From NCBI GenBank assembly GCA_944384025.1, contig CALWRS010000003.1, positions 62,001 through 126,000 on the forward strand: a stretch of 64,000 nucleotides of DNA. The letters are read 5' to 3'. The position numbers and the translations under genes are program-made. Shown here one piece after another: positions 42,093 to 52,021 of this stretch. Source of the DNA: an uncultured Lachnospiraceae bacterium. Lineage in GTDB: Bacteria; Bacillota; Clostridia; Lachnospirales; Lachnospiraceae. The notes below the pieces were generated by a model, which saw only the letters and a list, made by a program, of their open reading frames with translations, searched no databases and was not told the DNA's origin. Numbering within the stretch: the stretch's first letter is position 1; every line of letters begins with the position of its first letter.

Positions 42093-44048
42093 ATGAGTAT
42101 GATTAAACCCGGAATGTTTATCGGTGAGCGGTATGAGATCATCGAGAAAATTGGAACGGGCGGAATGGCGGATGTTTATCGGGCGAAGGATCAGCGCCTG
42201 AATCGTTTTGTCGCGATTAAAATTCTGAAGACGGAGTACTCCAACGACAAGAATTTCGTGACAAAATTCCGCGGAGAGGCGCAATCCTGTGCCGGGCTGA
42301 CGCATCCTAATATCGTAGGCGTTTTTGACGTAGGCGACGATGGTGAACTGCATTACATCGTAATGGAACTGGTGGAAGGGATTACGCTAAAGCGCTTTAT
42401 TGAGAAAAAAGGCAGACTTTCGGTAAAGGACGCCGTCGGAATTGCTATCCAGATTGCGCAGGGGTTAGATGCGGCGCATCAAAATCACGTTATTCACAGG
42501 GATATTAAACCGCAGAACATTATTATTTCCCGCGAAGGGAAAGTAAAAGTGGCGGACTTTGGAATTGCAAAGGCAGCTACCAGCAACACTATCAACCAAA
42601 ACGCGATTGGTTCCGTGCACTACCTTTCGCCCGAGCAGGCAAGAGGCGGCTACAGCGACGAGAGAAGCGACATTTACTCGCTTGGCGTTACGATGTACGA
42701 AATGCTGACTGGACGCGTTCCGTTTGCCGGAGACAATTCGGTCTCCGTTGCGCTTTTACACATTCAAGGAGAAGCGACGCCGCTTCGGGAGTTGAATCCG
42801 GATATTCCGCCGAGTCTTGAAAAAATTGTGCAAAAGTGTATGCAAAAAAAGCCGGAGCGGCGCTACTTGACCGCTACGGAATTAATTCACGACTTAAAAG
42901 CTTCCATCATGAATCCGAGCGGAGACTTTGTAAAAGTTGCGCCGGCAGTCGTTACAGACTCGCCAACGCGCATGATGACGGATAAAGAGCTGGGAGTTAT
43001 TAAAAGTGCGCCCAAAAGCGCTTCCTATTTTGAAGACGACGAGGAAATGGAAACTTCGCGTCATCTCTCCAGAGACGGCGAGCTGGATGAGGACGAAGAA
43101 CTTGACGGCATGAGCTCTAAGACGGAGAAGCTGTATCTGGCAGGAAGCATTTTGGTTGTCGTTATTTTAGTCGGCTGCATCTTGGCGCTTGTATTGAAGT
43201 TTTTTGGCATCTTTGACGGCAATAAGGGAGATTTGACGGTGGACGCTTCGCCTACGCCCTCCCCGACGACAATTGTTTCACCTACGCCTAAAACGGATGT
43301 CATGCCGAATGTAGAGAAGAAAGATTTTGAGACCGCAAAGAGTCAGCTGGAAGCGCTTGGACTGGAACTGGATATTCGTCACGAGCCTTCCGCAGAAGGA
43401 AACAGCGATTACCCTGAAGGAATTGTCTTAGAGCAAAATCCGGCGGCAGGTGCGGTTCTTAACGTTGGCGACCGCGTCACGCTTACAGTAAATATTGGCC
43501 CCGGAACTACGTTACTGGACGAAAGCTTAATCGGCCTTACCCAAGAACAGATTGAGACCGTACTGGGAGATTACCTTGTTCTTCGCTTCCGTTACGAAGC
43601 CAGCGAGAATATTCCGGAGGAATGCGTAGTTCGAACCGATCCGGAAATTGGCACCGAGGTGCAAAACGGTTCGACAATTACGGTTTATCTGTGCTCCGGA
43701 AAGATTTATTCGGTTCCGAATGTCCTTGGAAGAAAGCAGGAAGAGGCGCAGAAGCTAATTACGGACGCAGGTCTTACGTACGTAACGGACGACGATTACA
43801 GCAGCACTGTTCCGGTAGGTTGTGTTATTAGCCAGTCGCCGTCGGAGAGCAAGCAAAACAGCGCGGTTACGGTAGAGCTTATTATCAGCTTAGGACCGGA
43901 GCCAACTCTGTCTCCAACGCCTACACCGTCCCCGACGCCGCCTCCAATTCCGGAGCCGTCTCCGACGGAGCCTGTAACCGGTGAAGCAACACCGGTGCCG
44001 CAGCCGGTAGAACCTTCGGCGACGCCGGCACCGGCAACCGAAGGATAA
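42093..44048 (+). CDS. prkC: Serine/threonine kinase with PASTA repeats (PrkC/Stk)
   Basis: A 651-residue membrane kinase that senses muropeptides or lipid II and, in Bacillus, controls germination and cell-wall metabolism. The kinase domain is about 10-275: GTGGMADVYRA loop, VIHRDIKPQN, VADFGIAKA and SPEQARG. An acidic juxtamembrane region and a membrane helix (about 347-370) follow. Three extracellular PASTA repeats lie at about 395-600 (starts MPNVEKKDF, LIGLTQEQI and VPNVLGRKQ). The tail of about 50 residues is Pro/Thr/Ser-rich, probably reaching into the wall. It is followed by rsgA, as usual. Confidence 0.95.
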   Translation: MSMIKPGMFIGERYEIIEKIGTGGMADVYRAKDQRLNRFVAIKILKTEYSNDKNFVTKFRGEAQSCAGLTHPNIVGVFDVGDDGELHYIVMELVEGITLKRFIEKKGRLSVKDAVGIAIQIAQGLDAAHQNHVIHRDIKPQNIIISREGKVKVADFGIAKAATSNTINQNAIGSVHYLSPEQARGGYSDERSDIYSLGVTMYEMLTGRVPFAGDNSVSVALLHIQGEATPLRELNPDIPPSLEKIVQKCMQKKPERRYLTATELIHDLKASIMNPSGDFVKVAPAVVTDSPTRMMTDKELGVIKSAPKSASYFEDDEEMETSRHLSRDGELDEDEELDGMSSKTEKLYLAGSILVVVILVGCILALVLKFFGIFDGNKGDLTVDASPTPSPTTIVSPTPKTDVMPNVEKKDFETAKSQLEALGLELDIRHEPSAEGNSDYPEGIVLEQNPAAGAVLNVGDRVTLTVNIGPGTTLLDESLIGLTQEQIETVLGDYLVLRFRYEASENIPEECVVRTDPEIGTEVQNGSTITVYLCSGKIYSVPNVLGRKQEEAQKLITDAGLTYVTDDDYSSTVPVGCVISQSPSESKQNSAVTVELIISLGPEPTLSPTPTPSPTPPPIPEPSPTEPVTGEATPVPQPVEPSATPAPATEG

Positions 44049-44064
44049 AAATGGAACGTATTGT

Positions 44065-44952
44065 ATGAAACAGACAACCGGAAAGATCACAAAAGGGGTC
44101 GGCGGATTGTATCAGGTTTTTGTCGAAGGAGCAGGGAATGTTCCCTGCTCGGCAAAGGGCATCCTTAGATATTATCGCGTCCGCCCCCTTATTGGCGATA
44201 ATGTGACGCTGGAAATGCCAAAAGGCGACGAAAAAGGAAGACTGCTTTCTATTTTGCCAAGAAACAACGAGCTTGTGCGTCCGGCAGTCGCAAACGTTGA
44301 TCAGGCAATGGTCGTTTTCGCGGCGCGCGAACCGCAGCCGCGTTGGAACTTGCTGGATCGGTTTCTTGTCCAGATGCAAATGCGCGGCATCCCTGTTGTG
44401 ATTTGCATTAACAAGATGGACCGCATCACCGAAGAAGAGCAGCAAAACATCCGCCGCATTTACGAAAAGAGCGGACATTTGCTTTTGTTTGCCCAGGCGC
44501 CTGCAGGCGTTGGTATAAAAGAAGTCAGAGACTGCCTGCGAGGAAAGACGACGGTGCTTGCCGGACCGTCTGGAGTCGGAAAATCTACGCTTTTAAATGC
44601 GCTTTTGCCGGAGGCGGAAGCGCAGACCGGAAGTATTAGCGAAAAAATCCAACGCGGTCGTCATACGACGCGGCACTCGGAGCTGTTTTGCATCGAAGAG
44701 CAGACGTATTTGTGCGATACGCCGGGCTTTAGCTCCCTTTATTTGCCGCAAATGCAGCCGGAGGAACTCGCAGAGTATTACAGCGAGTTTGCCGCATATG
44801 CGCTGCATTGCCGCTTTTTAGGATGCAGACATTGCAAAGAGCCGGAGTGCGCCGTAAAAGAGGCGGCGGACAAAGGAGAAATCGCAAAGGAACGATACGA
44901 AAATTATCTGCTTTTGTATAAAGAACTGCTGGAACAAAAACGATATGGTTAG
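44065..44952 (+). CDS. rsgA: Ribosome small-subunit GTPase RsgA
   Basis: A 295-residue circularly permuted GTPase for late 30S assembly. An OB domain (about 1-70) is followed by the permuted G motifs: NKMDR, then GPSGVGKSTLLNAL, then DTPGFSS. The C-terminal zinc finger is HCRFLGCRHCKEPECAV. It starts 16 nt after prkC. A small rpe gene follows. Confidence 0.95.
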   Translation: MKQTTGKITKGVGGLYQVFVEGAGNVPCSAKGILRYYRVRPLIGDNVTLEMPKGDEKGRLLSILPRNNELVRPAVANVDQAMVVFAAREPQPRWNLLDRFLVQMQMRGIPVVICINKMDRITEEEQQNIRRIYEKSGHLLLFAQAPAGVGIKEVRDCLRGKTTVLAGPSGVGKSTLLNALLPEAEAQTGSISEKIQRGRHTTRHSELFCIEEQTYLCDTPGFSSLYLPQMQPEELAEYYSEFAAYALHCRFLGCRHCKEPECAVKEAADKGEIAKERYENYLLLYKELLEQKRYG

Positions 44953-44981
44953 CTGGTTTTGCAAAACGCGGAAAGGATACC

Positions 44982-45653
44982 ATGGAAGAGAAGAGAAAAA
45001 ACAGACTGTCCCCCTCGATTTTGGCAGCGGATTTTAACCGCTTAGGGGAAAATATCCGCGAGGTAGAAACATCCGGCGCGGATTTTCTTCATGTTGACGT
45101 TATGGACGGAGATTTTGTGCCAAGCATCTCCTTTGGAATGCCGGTTATCCGCTCGATCCGCCGAGAATCCGGCATGTTTTTTGACGTGCATTTGATGGTG
45201 CGGGAGCCCATCCGCTATTTAAAAGAAATCGCTGCGTGCGGCGCAGATTTAATTACCGTGCACTTAGAAGCGTGCGAGGATGTAGCGGAAACGCTTCGGG
45301 AAATCCGCCGCCTTGGCTGTCAGGCAGGCTTAAGCATTAAGCCTGCGACGCCAGTCTTAGCGGTGCGGGAGTATTTGCCTCTTTTCGATTTGCTTCTTAT
45401 TATGTCGGTTGAACCCGGCTTTGGCGGGCAGAAGCTGCTGCCGGAGAGCTACGAGCGGCTTCGCGAGGCGCGGGAGCTTTTGTTACATAGCGGAAGGGAA
45501 ATCCTCCTGGAAGTAGACGGCGGCATTACAAAAGAAAACGTCTCGTCCATCCTAGAGGCCGGTGCGGATGTGATTGTCGCGGGAAGCGCGGTATTCCGTG
45601 GAAATATTAGCGAAAATGTGCGAGATTTTCGCAGGCTGCTGGAGGGGAATTAA
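44982..45653 (+). CDS. rpe: Ribulose-phosphate 3-epimerase
   Basis: A 223-residue TIM-barrel enzyme interconverting ribulose 5-phosphate and xylulose 5-phosphate. SPSILAADFNRLG, HVDVMDGDFVPSISFG, FFDVHLMV, MSVEPGFGGQ and LEVDGGI are conserved and contain the metal ligands and catalytic aspartates. GGAAAGGATACC precedes ATG 44982. In many Firmicutes thiN (thiamine pyrophosphokinase) follows; it is absent here, and an intergenic promoter region comes next. Confidence 0.95.
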   Translation: MEEKRKNRLSPSILAADFNRLGENIREVETSGADFLHVDVMDGDFVPSISFGMPVIRSIRRESGMFFDVHLMVREPIRYLKEIAACGADLITVHLEACEDVAETLREIRRLGCQAGLSIKPATPVLAVREYLPLFDLLLIMSVEPGFGGQKLLPESYERLREARELLLHSGREILLEVDGGITKENVSSILEAGADVIVAGSAVFRGNISENVRDFRRLLEGN

Positions 45654-45668
45654 GGATTAATCTTCACC

Positions 45669-45697
45669 TTGAGAGAAAGAGCGCATTGTGCTATACT
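45669..45697 (+). promoter_or_regulatory. Sigma-A type promoter before ychF
   Basis: -35 TTGAGA (45669-45674), 17-bp spacer, -10 TATACT (45692-45697), with 90 bp of leader before the ychF start. The leader has GTGGC and GCCAC 40 nt apart but no recognised riboswitch. Confidence 0.6.
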
Positions 45698-45787
45698 CAA
45701 AATGTTGTGGCGCGTTTTTCTCCCGTACTGTAGCTAAATCTCGGAGCCACTTGAAATACAGAAAAATCAAAGGAGATGTGATTATAT

Positions 45788-46885
45788 ATGAAACTTGGCA
45801 TTGTCGGACTCCCAAACGTAGGGAAGAGCACCTTGTTTAATTCCCTGACGAAGGCGGGAGCGGAATCGGCGAATTACCCTTTTTGTACCATTGACCCAAA
45901 CGTAGGAATTGTTGCGGTACCGGATGAACGGCTGCAGGTTTTGGGGAAGATGTATGACTCTGCGAAAGTAACGCCGGCGGTTATTGAGTTTGTTGATATT
46001 GCGGGGCTTGTAAAGGGCGCGTCAAAGGGAGAAGGGCTTGGCAACCAGTTTCTTTCGCACATTCGGGAAACCGATGCGATTGTGCATGTGGTACGCTGCT
46101 TTGAAGATGATAATATCATTCACGTTGACGGCTCCGTAGACCCGGTTCGGGATATGGAAACGATTAACCTAGAGTTGATTTTTTCCGATTTGGAAATGCT
46201 AGAAAGACGCATTGCGCGCGTTGCAAAGGGTGCGCGAAACGACAAAGCACAGGCAAAGGAACTGGCAATGCTGGAGCGATTGAAGGCGCTTTTAGAAGAC
46301 GGGCAGAAAGCTAGCGCTTACGAGACCGAAGACGAGGACGAGCAGGCGTGGCTGCGCGGCTACGGGCTTCTTACGCAAAAGCCGGTTATTTATGCGGCAA
46401 ACGTAACGGAAGATTCGCTTTCGGACGACGGCGCATCCAATCCTTATGTGCAGGAGGTTCGCAAGGCGGCTGCCGATGAAGGAGCCGAAGTCTTTGTCGT
46501 GTGCGCGCAGATTGAGCAGGAAATGGCCGATCTTTCCGACGAAGAAAAGAAAGAATTTCTTGAAGAGCTTGGCATTCAGGAGTCTGGTCTGGAAAAACTG
46601 ATTTCGGCAAGCTACCACTTGCTTGGACTTATCAGCTATTTAACTGCCGGACCGACGGAGTCAAGAGCGTGGACGATTACGCGCGGCACAAAGGCGCCGC
46701 AGGCAGCGGGAAAAATTCACAGCGACTTTGAACGCGGCTTTATACGTGCGGAAGTTGTAAGCTACGAAGCGCTCGTTGCAAATGGAAGCTATAACGCCGC
46801 AAAGGAAAAAGGCCTAGTGCGCTCGGAAGGAAAGGAATATGTCGTGCAGGACGGAGACGTGGTTCTGTTCCGTTTTAACGTATAA
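45788..46885 (+). CDS. ychF: Ribosome-binding ATPase/GTPase YchF (Obg family)
   Basis: A 365-residue protein of the OLA1/YchF subgroup of Obg GTPases, which prefers ATP. P-loop [14 protein letters not shown] (6-19), switch region [27 protein letters not shown] (in part) and a C-terminal TGS domain ([20 protein letters not shown]). It is involved in translation and stress physiology. AAAGGAGATG is upstream. lgt follows after 11 nt. Confidence 0.96.
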   Translation: MKLGIVGLPNVGKSTLFNSLTKAGAESANYPFCTIDPNVGIVAVPDERLQVLGKMYDSAKVTPAVIEFVDIAGLVKGASKGEGLGNQFLSHIRETDAIVHVVRCFEDDNIIHVDGSVDPVRDMETINLELIFSDLEMLERRIARVAKGARNDKAQAKELAMLERLKALLEDGQKASAYETEDEDEQAWLRGYGLLTQKPVIYAANVTEDSLSDDGASNPYVQEVRKAAADEGAEVFVVCAQIEQEMADLSDEEKKEFLEELGIQESGLEKLISASYHLLGLISYLTAGPTESRAWTITRGTKAPQAAGKIHSDFERGFIRAEVVSYEALVANGSYNAAKEKGLVRSEGKEYVVQDGDVVLFRFNV

Positions 46886-46896
46886 GGGAGGAAATT

Positions 46897-47868
46897 ATGG
46901 CAGGCCATCTTTTGTTCTTTTTGGAAGGGACGGACATTCATTTTCCGAATATCGGAATTCACCTTCACAACATTGGCAGCAAAATTACGATTTTTGGCAT
47001 CGATATCGCCTTTTATGGCATTGTAATTGCAATCGCTATGCTGGTTGGGTACGGCGTGACGGAATGGACCGCAAGGCGCACGGGACAAAACCCCGAATAT
47101 TATCTGGATTTTGTAGTTTGGGCGATTGTAATTTCGGTCATCTGTGCGCGGGCCTACTACGTAATCTTTAACTGGGACGCTTATTCGGACAATCCGCTTT
47201 CCGTTTTTAACCTCCGGTCGGGAGGGCTGGCTATTTACGGCGGCGTGATTGGCGGAATTGCCACAGCGTTTGTCTATACGCGGATTAAGAAGCTTTCGTG
47301 GGGATTGTTTTTTGATACCTGTATTGTAGGGCTTTTGACCGGACAGATTATCGGACGCTGGGGAAACTTTTTTAACCGCGAAGCTTTCGGAACGTATACG
47401 GACGGACTGTTTGCCATGCAGGTGGACGTAACGGAAGTGCACAGTTACTTTAATCCGGCAACGTCGCAAAGCATTGTAGAAAATGCGTACGCAGGAAAGG
47501 AAAACATCATACAAAACATCCTTGAAATCCGCAATAACGCAGTTGTTCTTGACGGCGCAACGTACATTCAGGTACATCCGACCTTCTTGTATGAATCGGT
47601 GTGCAATTTTGTCCTTTTGATTGCCCTGCTTATTTACACAAAGCACAAGAAGTTTGACGGGGAAATTTTCCTTTTGTACCTGTTTGGCTACGGCATCATC
47701 CGCTTCTTTGTAGAAGGGCTTAGAACAGACCAGCTTTTGCTGTTTCACACAGCCATCCCCGTATCGCAGCTGCTAAGCGCGGTGCTGGTTGTCTTCTCTA
47801 TGGCGCTTTATATGTATCTTTGGTTCGTAAAAAAGAAGAGAGTCGCGGCAAAATCCGAAGAAAATTAA
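46897..47868 (+). CDS. lgt: Prolipoprotein diacylglyceryl transferase
   Basis: A 323-residue integral membrane enzyme that attaches diacylglycerol to the lipobox cysteine. It has about seven membrane helices, GRWGNFFNREAFG (the signature with the essential Arg/Asn/Glu), HPTFLYESVCN and YGIIRFFVEGLRTDQLLL. A stretch of about 60 residues with DVTEVHSYFNPATSQSIV forms a periplasmic-side loop that is longer than in E. coli. It starts 11 nt after ychF; a terminator follows. Confidence 0.95.
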   Translation: MAGHLLFFLEGTDIHFPNIGIHLHNIGSKITIFGIDIAFYGIVIAIAMLVGYGVTEWTARRTGQNPEYYLDFVVWAIVISVICARAYYVIFNWDAYSDNPLSVFNLRSGGLAIYGGVIGGIATAFVYTRIKKLSWGLFFDTCIVGLLTGQIIGRWGNFFNREAFGTYTDGLFAMQVDVTEVHSYFNPATSQSIVENAYAGKENIIQNILEIRNNAVVLDGATYIQVHPTFLYESVCNFVLLIALLIYTKHKKFDGEIFLLYLFGYGIIRFFVEGLRTDQLLLFHTAIPVSQLLSAVLVVFSMALYMYLWFVKKKRVAAKSEEN

Positions 47869-47888
47869 AAACTTCATAAGAAAAAGAG

Positions 47889-47920
47889 AGCGTTTCCGAT
47901 CACAGGGAAGCGCTTTTTTT
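47889..47920 (+). terminator. Rho-independent terminator after lgt
   Basis: AGCGTTTCC (47889-47897) pairs with GGAAGCGCT (one G-T), followed by a seven-T run. Confidence 0.8.
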
Positions 47921-47976
47921 GCGCCGGAAACTCCATTTCTATGAAACAAAAAAGTTCCGAAACCTTATTTTCCCTA

Positions 47977-48005
47977 TTGCATTTTCTGTGAACTGCGTGT
48001 AAAAT
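47977..48005 (+). promoter_or_regulatory. Sigma-A type promoter of the dcw cluster (mraZ)
   Basis: -35 TTGCAT (47977-47982), 17-bp spacer, -10 TAAAAT (48000-48005), just upstream of the MraZ-box array. The start point near 48012 places the first box at +1. Confidence 0.65.
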
Positions 48006-48012
48006 ACGGCTT

Positions 48013-48062
48013 AAGTGGTGGAAAGTGGTGTAAAGTGTAGCTGAATGGAGTAAAGTGGAGGA
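48013..48062 (+). promoter_or_regulatory. MraZ-box array: five 10-bp direct repeats
   Basis: Five hexamers at an exact 10-bp period: AAGTGG (48013), AAGTGG (48023), AAGTGT (48033), GAATGG (48043) and AAGTGG (48053), each followed by 4 nt. MraZ proteins bind arrays of GTG-containing repeats with this period in front of their own gene in several bacteria. The last repeat runs into the GGAGG of the mraZ ribosome-binding site. MraZ binding here should repress the cluster. Confidence 0.75.
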
Positions 48063-48070
48063 AACCGGAG

Positions 48071-48499
48071 ATGTTTGCGGGGAAATTCAACCACAGCATA
48101 GACAACAAAGGACGTATTATCGTACCTTCAAAGTTTCGAGAAGCTTTGGGGGATACTTTTGTTGTTACGCGCGGCGTGGACGATTGCCTGAACATGTACT
48201 CCAACGAGGAGTGGGAAAAATTCCTAAATTCCTTAACTGCTCTGCCCAGCAACAAAGAAGGAAGACAGTTAATCCGCCACTTTATGGCCGGTGCAGCCGA
48301 GTGCGAAATCGACAAGCAGGGGCGTGTTTTAATTCCTGCGGATCTCCGCGCAAAGGCTGGTCTGGAAAAAGACGTGATATTCGTCGGTGTTTTGAACAAA
48401 ATTGAAATCTGGAGCAAAGAGCACTGGGAGGAGAACGACAATTCCGACGCCGTGGAAGATATGGCCGAACACCTTGCAGAGTATGGAGTGAAATTTTAG
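48071..48499 (+). CDS. mraZ: Transcriptional regulator MraZ
   Basis: A 142-residue protein with two SpoVT/AbrB-like (MraZ) domains: [23 protein letters not shown] (residues 4-26, in two parts) and [21 protein letters not shown]. It forms a ring and represses the division/wall cluster that it heads. It starts after an array of MraZ boxes. It is followed 16 nt later by rsmH, as usual. Confidence 0.97.
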   Translation: MFAGKFNHSIDNKGRIIVPSKFREALGDTFVVTRGVDDCLNMYSNEEWEKFLNSLTALPSNKEGRQLIRHFMAGAAECEIDKQGRVLIPADLRAKAGLEKDVIFVGVLNKIEIWSKEHWEENDNSDAVEDMAEHLAEYGVKF

Positions 48500-48515
48500 A
48501 CACGGGGAGAGAGCC

Positions 48516-49460
48516 ATGGAAGAGAGGGCGGCGTTTGGACATGTGTCCGTTTTACTGGAGGAGACAATCAAAGGTCTGGCGGTTAGACCGGACGGGATTT
48601 ATGTGGACGGGACGCTTGGCGGCGCCGGACATGCCAGCGTTGTCGCAGCCGCGCTTACAACTGGGAAATTAATCGGGCTTGACCAGGACGCGGACGCTAT
48701 TAAAGCGGCAACAAAGCGGCTTAAGCCGTGGGAAGAGCGCGTAATTATTCGCCGCAGCAACTACGAACATATGGTTTCGATTGTGCGAAGCCTTGGGATA
48801 GAAAAAGTAAACGGAATTATGCTGGATTTGGGCGTTTCGTCCTATCAGCTGGACACGCCGGAGCGCGGGTTTCGTTACCAGACGGACGTGCCTTTGGACA
48901 TGCGTATGGACGATCGGATGGAGCGCACGGCGAAAGACATAGTCAACGAATATACAGAAGGGGAGATCTACCGTGTTTTGCGGGATTACGGGGAGGAACC
49001 TTTTGCAAAAAACATAGCAAAGCACATTGTCCGAGAAAGAGCGCATGCGCCGATTGCCACAAGCGGACAGCTTGTAGAAATTATTTGCGCGGCAATTCCG
49101 GCAAAACTTCGATTTGCAGGCGGACATCCGGCAAAGAGAACGTTTCAGGCGATTCGGATTGAACTAAATAGGGAGCTTTCGGTGTTGGAAGCGTCGATTG
49201 ACGGCATGATCGACCTTTTGGACGCTGGAGGCAGATTTTGCGTTATTACGTTTCATTCCCTGGAAGACCGGATTGTAAAGACCGCATTTCGTCGGGCGGA
49301 GCATCCTTGTACGTGTCCGCCGGAGTTTCCGGTTTGTGTATGCGGGAAAAAGCCAAAAGGCAAAGTAATTACAAGAAAGCCGATTTTACCGTCGGAGAAG
49401 GAACAGGAAGAAAATCCTCGCGCAAAGAGCGCGAAGCTTCGAATTTTTGAGAAGGAATGA
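48516..49460 (+). CDS. rsmH: 16S rRNA (cytosine-1402-N4)-methyltransferase RsmH
   Basis: A 314-residue SAM methyltransferase (formerly MraW). [48 protein letters not shown] and [10 protein letters not shown] are diagnostic. It makes m4Cm1402 in 16S rRNA together with RsmI. The start follows GGGGAGAGAGCC. ftsL comes after 16 nt. Confidence 0.96.
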   Translation: MEERAAFGHVSVLLEETIKGLAVRPDGIYVDGTLGGAGHASVVAAALTTGKLIGLDQDADAIKAATKRLKPWEERVIIRRSNYEHMVSIVRSLGIEKVNGIMLDLGVSSYQLDTPERGFRYQTDVPLDMRMDDRMERTAKDIVNEYTEGEIYRVLRDYGEEPFAKNIAKHIVRERAHAPIATSGQLVEIICAAIPAKLRFAGGHPAKRTFQAIRIELNRELSVLEASIDGMIDLLDAGGRFCVITFHSLEDRIVKTAFRRAEHPCTCPPEFPVCVCGKKPKGKVITRKPILPSEKEQEENPRAKSAKLRIFEKE

Positions 49461-49476
49461 AGAGGGGGGATGGCAG

Positions 49477-50028
49477 ATGGCAGCTAGGAGAAACGCAGCA
49501 GAAGAAGAACGAAGACTTCGGGGGACGTACATTTCCGGCAACGTTGTGCCAAAGCCGGTCTACGAACCGGAGCGAAAGCCGCAGCAAATTCCGCTAAGGC
49601 GTCCAAAGCAAAGAAGCGAAGAGCAGCCAAAGCCGCTGTTTTCTTTTCGCAGAGGAATTGATTTTTTGGCAATGGCAACGCTTTTGGCGGCGTTTGGAAT
49701 TACGCTGCTTGTTGTAATTCAGTACTTGAGAGTATCGGCGAAAATTATTGAACTGGACAAGTCGATCACCAATTTGACGGCGGAGTACGAAGCGCTGCAC
49801 GACGCAAACCAGAACCGGCTTGCAGACATTGCCAGCGAAGTAGACTTGAATGAAGTGTACGAAATTGCAGTAGGAAAGCTGGGAATGGTTTATCCAAAGG
49901 ATAATCAAATTATTACCTACGATTACGAGGGAGAGGGTTACGTTCGGCAATACTCCGCAATTCCGGCGGCATCGAAAGAAACCCAGACCCTTCTTGAACA
50001 AGTTTTGAATCAATTGTTTCGGAAATAA
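49477..50028 (+). CDS. ftsL: FtsL-like division protein
   Basis: A 183-residue protein with a long basic cytoplasmic N-terminus (1 to about 60), one membrane helix (FLAMATLLAAFGITLLVVIQYL, in part) and a coiled-coil external part (ELDKSITNLTAEYEALHDAN). This is the layout of FtsL/DivIC bitopic division proteins. DNA identity is low in this family, so the call rests on topology and position between rsmH and the first PBP gene. ATG 49477 follows GGGGGGATGGC; an alternative in-frame ATG is at 49447. Confidence 0.8.
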   Translation: MAARRNAAEEERRLRGTYISGNVVPKPVYEPERKPQQIPLRRPKQRSEEQPKPLFSFRRGIDFLAMATLLAAFGITLLVVIQYLRVSAKIIELDKSITNLTAEYEALHDANQNRLADIASEVDLNEVYEIAVGKLGMVYPKDNQIITYDYEGEGYVRQYSAIPAASKETQTLLEQVLNQLFRK

Positions 50029-50046
50029 CAGGGGTTGACGGACACC

Positions 50047-51963
50047 ATGGCGGTTAGAAGACAGAAAAAAAAGAGCAGAAAACAGCTTACCAGAAAAATG
50101 CAGAAAAACTTCCTGCTCGTTTTTATGGTAGTCGTAGTGCTTTTTATGTGTCTGTTTGTCCGCATGGCGTATATTCGCGTAGTAAAAGGAACGCAGTACA
50201 GTAACGCAGTGTTAAGTCACCAAAGCTATGTCAATACGGCAATTCCTTATAAGCGCGGAACAATTACGGATAGAAACGGCGTCGTGCTTGCGACGAGCAC
50301 GCCGGTTTACAACGTCATCTTTGACCCTTCTGTTGTGCTAAGCGACGAAAAGTTTAAGGAGCCGACGTTAGACGCGCTTGTAGAAGCGTTTTCGCTTGAC
50401 CGGACGGAGTTGGAGCGCATCCTTACGGAGTACCCGGAGAGCGCGTATTACGTACTGCTTAAAGACCAGCCTTATGAGCGGATTGAAGCGTACGAAGCGC
50501 TGCGTAAAGCAAACCATAAGGTAATTAAAGGCGTTTGGTTTGAGACAGAGTATGTGCGCGAATACCCGTACGGCTCTTCGGCGTCGCACGTGATTGGCTA
50601 TACGAACAAGGGCGACGTTGGAACGTATGGAATCGAGCAATACTACAACCTGTATTTAAACGGCAAAAACGGAAGAGAGGCCGGTTATTACGACGCGGAG
50701 CTCAATCTTGTAAAAAAAGTCTGGGAGGCGGAGGACGGCGATACGATTGTATCGACGATCGACATCTACCTGCAGAACATTGTCGAAGAAAAAATAGAGG
50801 AATTTTTGCAGGAATACTCCTGCGAAAACATTGGCGTTGTGATGATGGATCCGGACACCGGAGAAATATACGCCATGGCTTCCAACAGGGGCTTTGACCT
50901 AAACGACCCGCGAAATCTGGACACTTACTATACGGCAGAAGAACAAGCGGCGATGACGGACGAAGAGCAGCTTGCCGCCTTAAATGCAATGTGGCGGAAT
51001 TTTTGCGTTAACGACACTTACGAGCCGGGATCGACGTTTAAGCTTTTAACTGTTTCCGCCGGGCTTGAGGAAAATCTGATTTCTTCCTCGACGAGCTTGT
51101 ACTGCGAAGGCGCAAGAACGCTTGGACGCTGGACGATTCACTGCAACCGCAAAACCGGACACGGCAGCTTGTCGTTGACGGAAGCGCTTATGTTTTCCTG
51201 CAATATGGCGATGATGGACATCGTGCAAAAAGAAGGACGGTCGCTGTTTCGCTATTACCAAGAGCATTTCGGGCTGGGAAGCAAAACCGGGATTGACCTT
51301 CCGGGAGAAGCAGCCGGTATTTTGATTGACGAAGAGCTTTTAAACGAGACCGAGCTTGCAACAAGCAGTTTCGGACAGGGCTTTAACGTAACGATGGTGC
51401 AAATGCTTTCGGCGTACTGCTCCCTAGTAAACGGTGGGTACTATTATCAGCCGCACGTTGTAAAGGAAATTGTCGATACGAACGGAGCGACGGTGTTAGA
51501 AAACAAAAATTCATTGCTGCACTGCACCGTAAGCAATTCCACAAGCGAGTTTATCCGGCAGGCTGCGTATTTGACGGTAGAGTCGGGAACCGCTACGCCG
51601 GCGCAGGTGGAAGGCTATTTGATTGGCGGAAAAACAGGAACCGCGCAGAAAGGAAACCGAGAAGAAGGAAAGTATGTCGTTTCCTTTATTGGCGGCGCAC
51701 CGGCGGACGATCCGGAAATTTGCATCTACGTCGTCATTGACGAAATTCACGACGAAACGTTATACAACAGCAGTAAGCCTGCAACGCAGCTAACAAGCAA
51801 TATTTTAGCGCAGGCGCTTCCTTATTTGGGGATCTACCCGGACGGCGATATCGACTACGGCGTAGAATATACCGGAGAGCAGGAAGCCGGGGATGAAGTC
51901 ATCGACGGCTTATTGGAAGAGGGCGGCGAAGCCGAAGTTTCTCCGACTCCGATTCCGGAATGA
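50047..51963 (+). CDS. Class B penicillin-binding protein (FtsI/SpoVD-like), first of pair
   Basis: A 638-residue peptidoglycan transpeptidase for septal wall synthesis. It has an N-terminal membrane anchor (NFLLVFMVVVVLFMCLFVRM), a dimerisation domain with RGTITDRNGVVLATS, and a transpeptidase domain with Ser329 in STFK, SCNMAM and KTGTAQ (Lys529). The tail of about 50 residues is acidic and rich in Pro/Glu, with no PASTA domain. ATG 50047 is preferred to the TTG at 50035 because AGGGG then has usable spacing. It is followed by a second, related PBP gene. Confidence 0.92.
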   Translation: MAVRRQKKKSRKQLTRKMQKNFLLVFMVVVVLFMCLFVRMAYIRVVKGTQYSNAVLSHQSYVNTAIPYKRGTITDRNGVVLATSTPVYNVIFDPSVVLSDEKFKEPTLDALVEAFSLDRTELERILTEYPESAYYVLLKDQPYERIEAYEALRKANHKVIKGVWFETEYVREYPYGSSASHVIGYTNKGDVGTYGIEQYYNLYLNGKNGREAGYYDAELNLVKKVWEAEDGDTIVSTIDIYLQNIVEEKIEEFLQEYSCENIGVVMMDPDTGEIYAMASNRGFDLNDPRNLDTYYTAEEQAAMTDEEQLAALNAMWRNFCVNDTYEPGSTFKLLTVSAGLEENLISSSTSLYCEGARTLGRWTIHCNRKTGHGSLSLTEALMFSCNMAMMDIVQKEGRSLFRYYQEHFGLGSKTGIDLPGEAAGILIDEELLNETELATSSFGQGFNVTMVQMLSAYCSLVNGGYYYQPHVVKEIVDTNGATVLENKNSLLHCTVSNSTSEFIRQAAYLTVESGTATPAQVEGYLIGGKTGTAQKGNREEGKYVVSFIGGAPADDPEICIYVVIDEIHDETLYNSSKPATQLTSNILAQALPYLGIYPDGDIDYGVEYTGEQEAGDEVIDGLLEEGGEAEVSPTPIPE

Positions 51964-52021
51964 ATTCTAGATTTGCGGCGGATTCATAAAATGTTAAGAA
52001 CACGCTGCGGAGAATTCAGCC

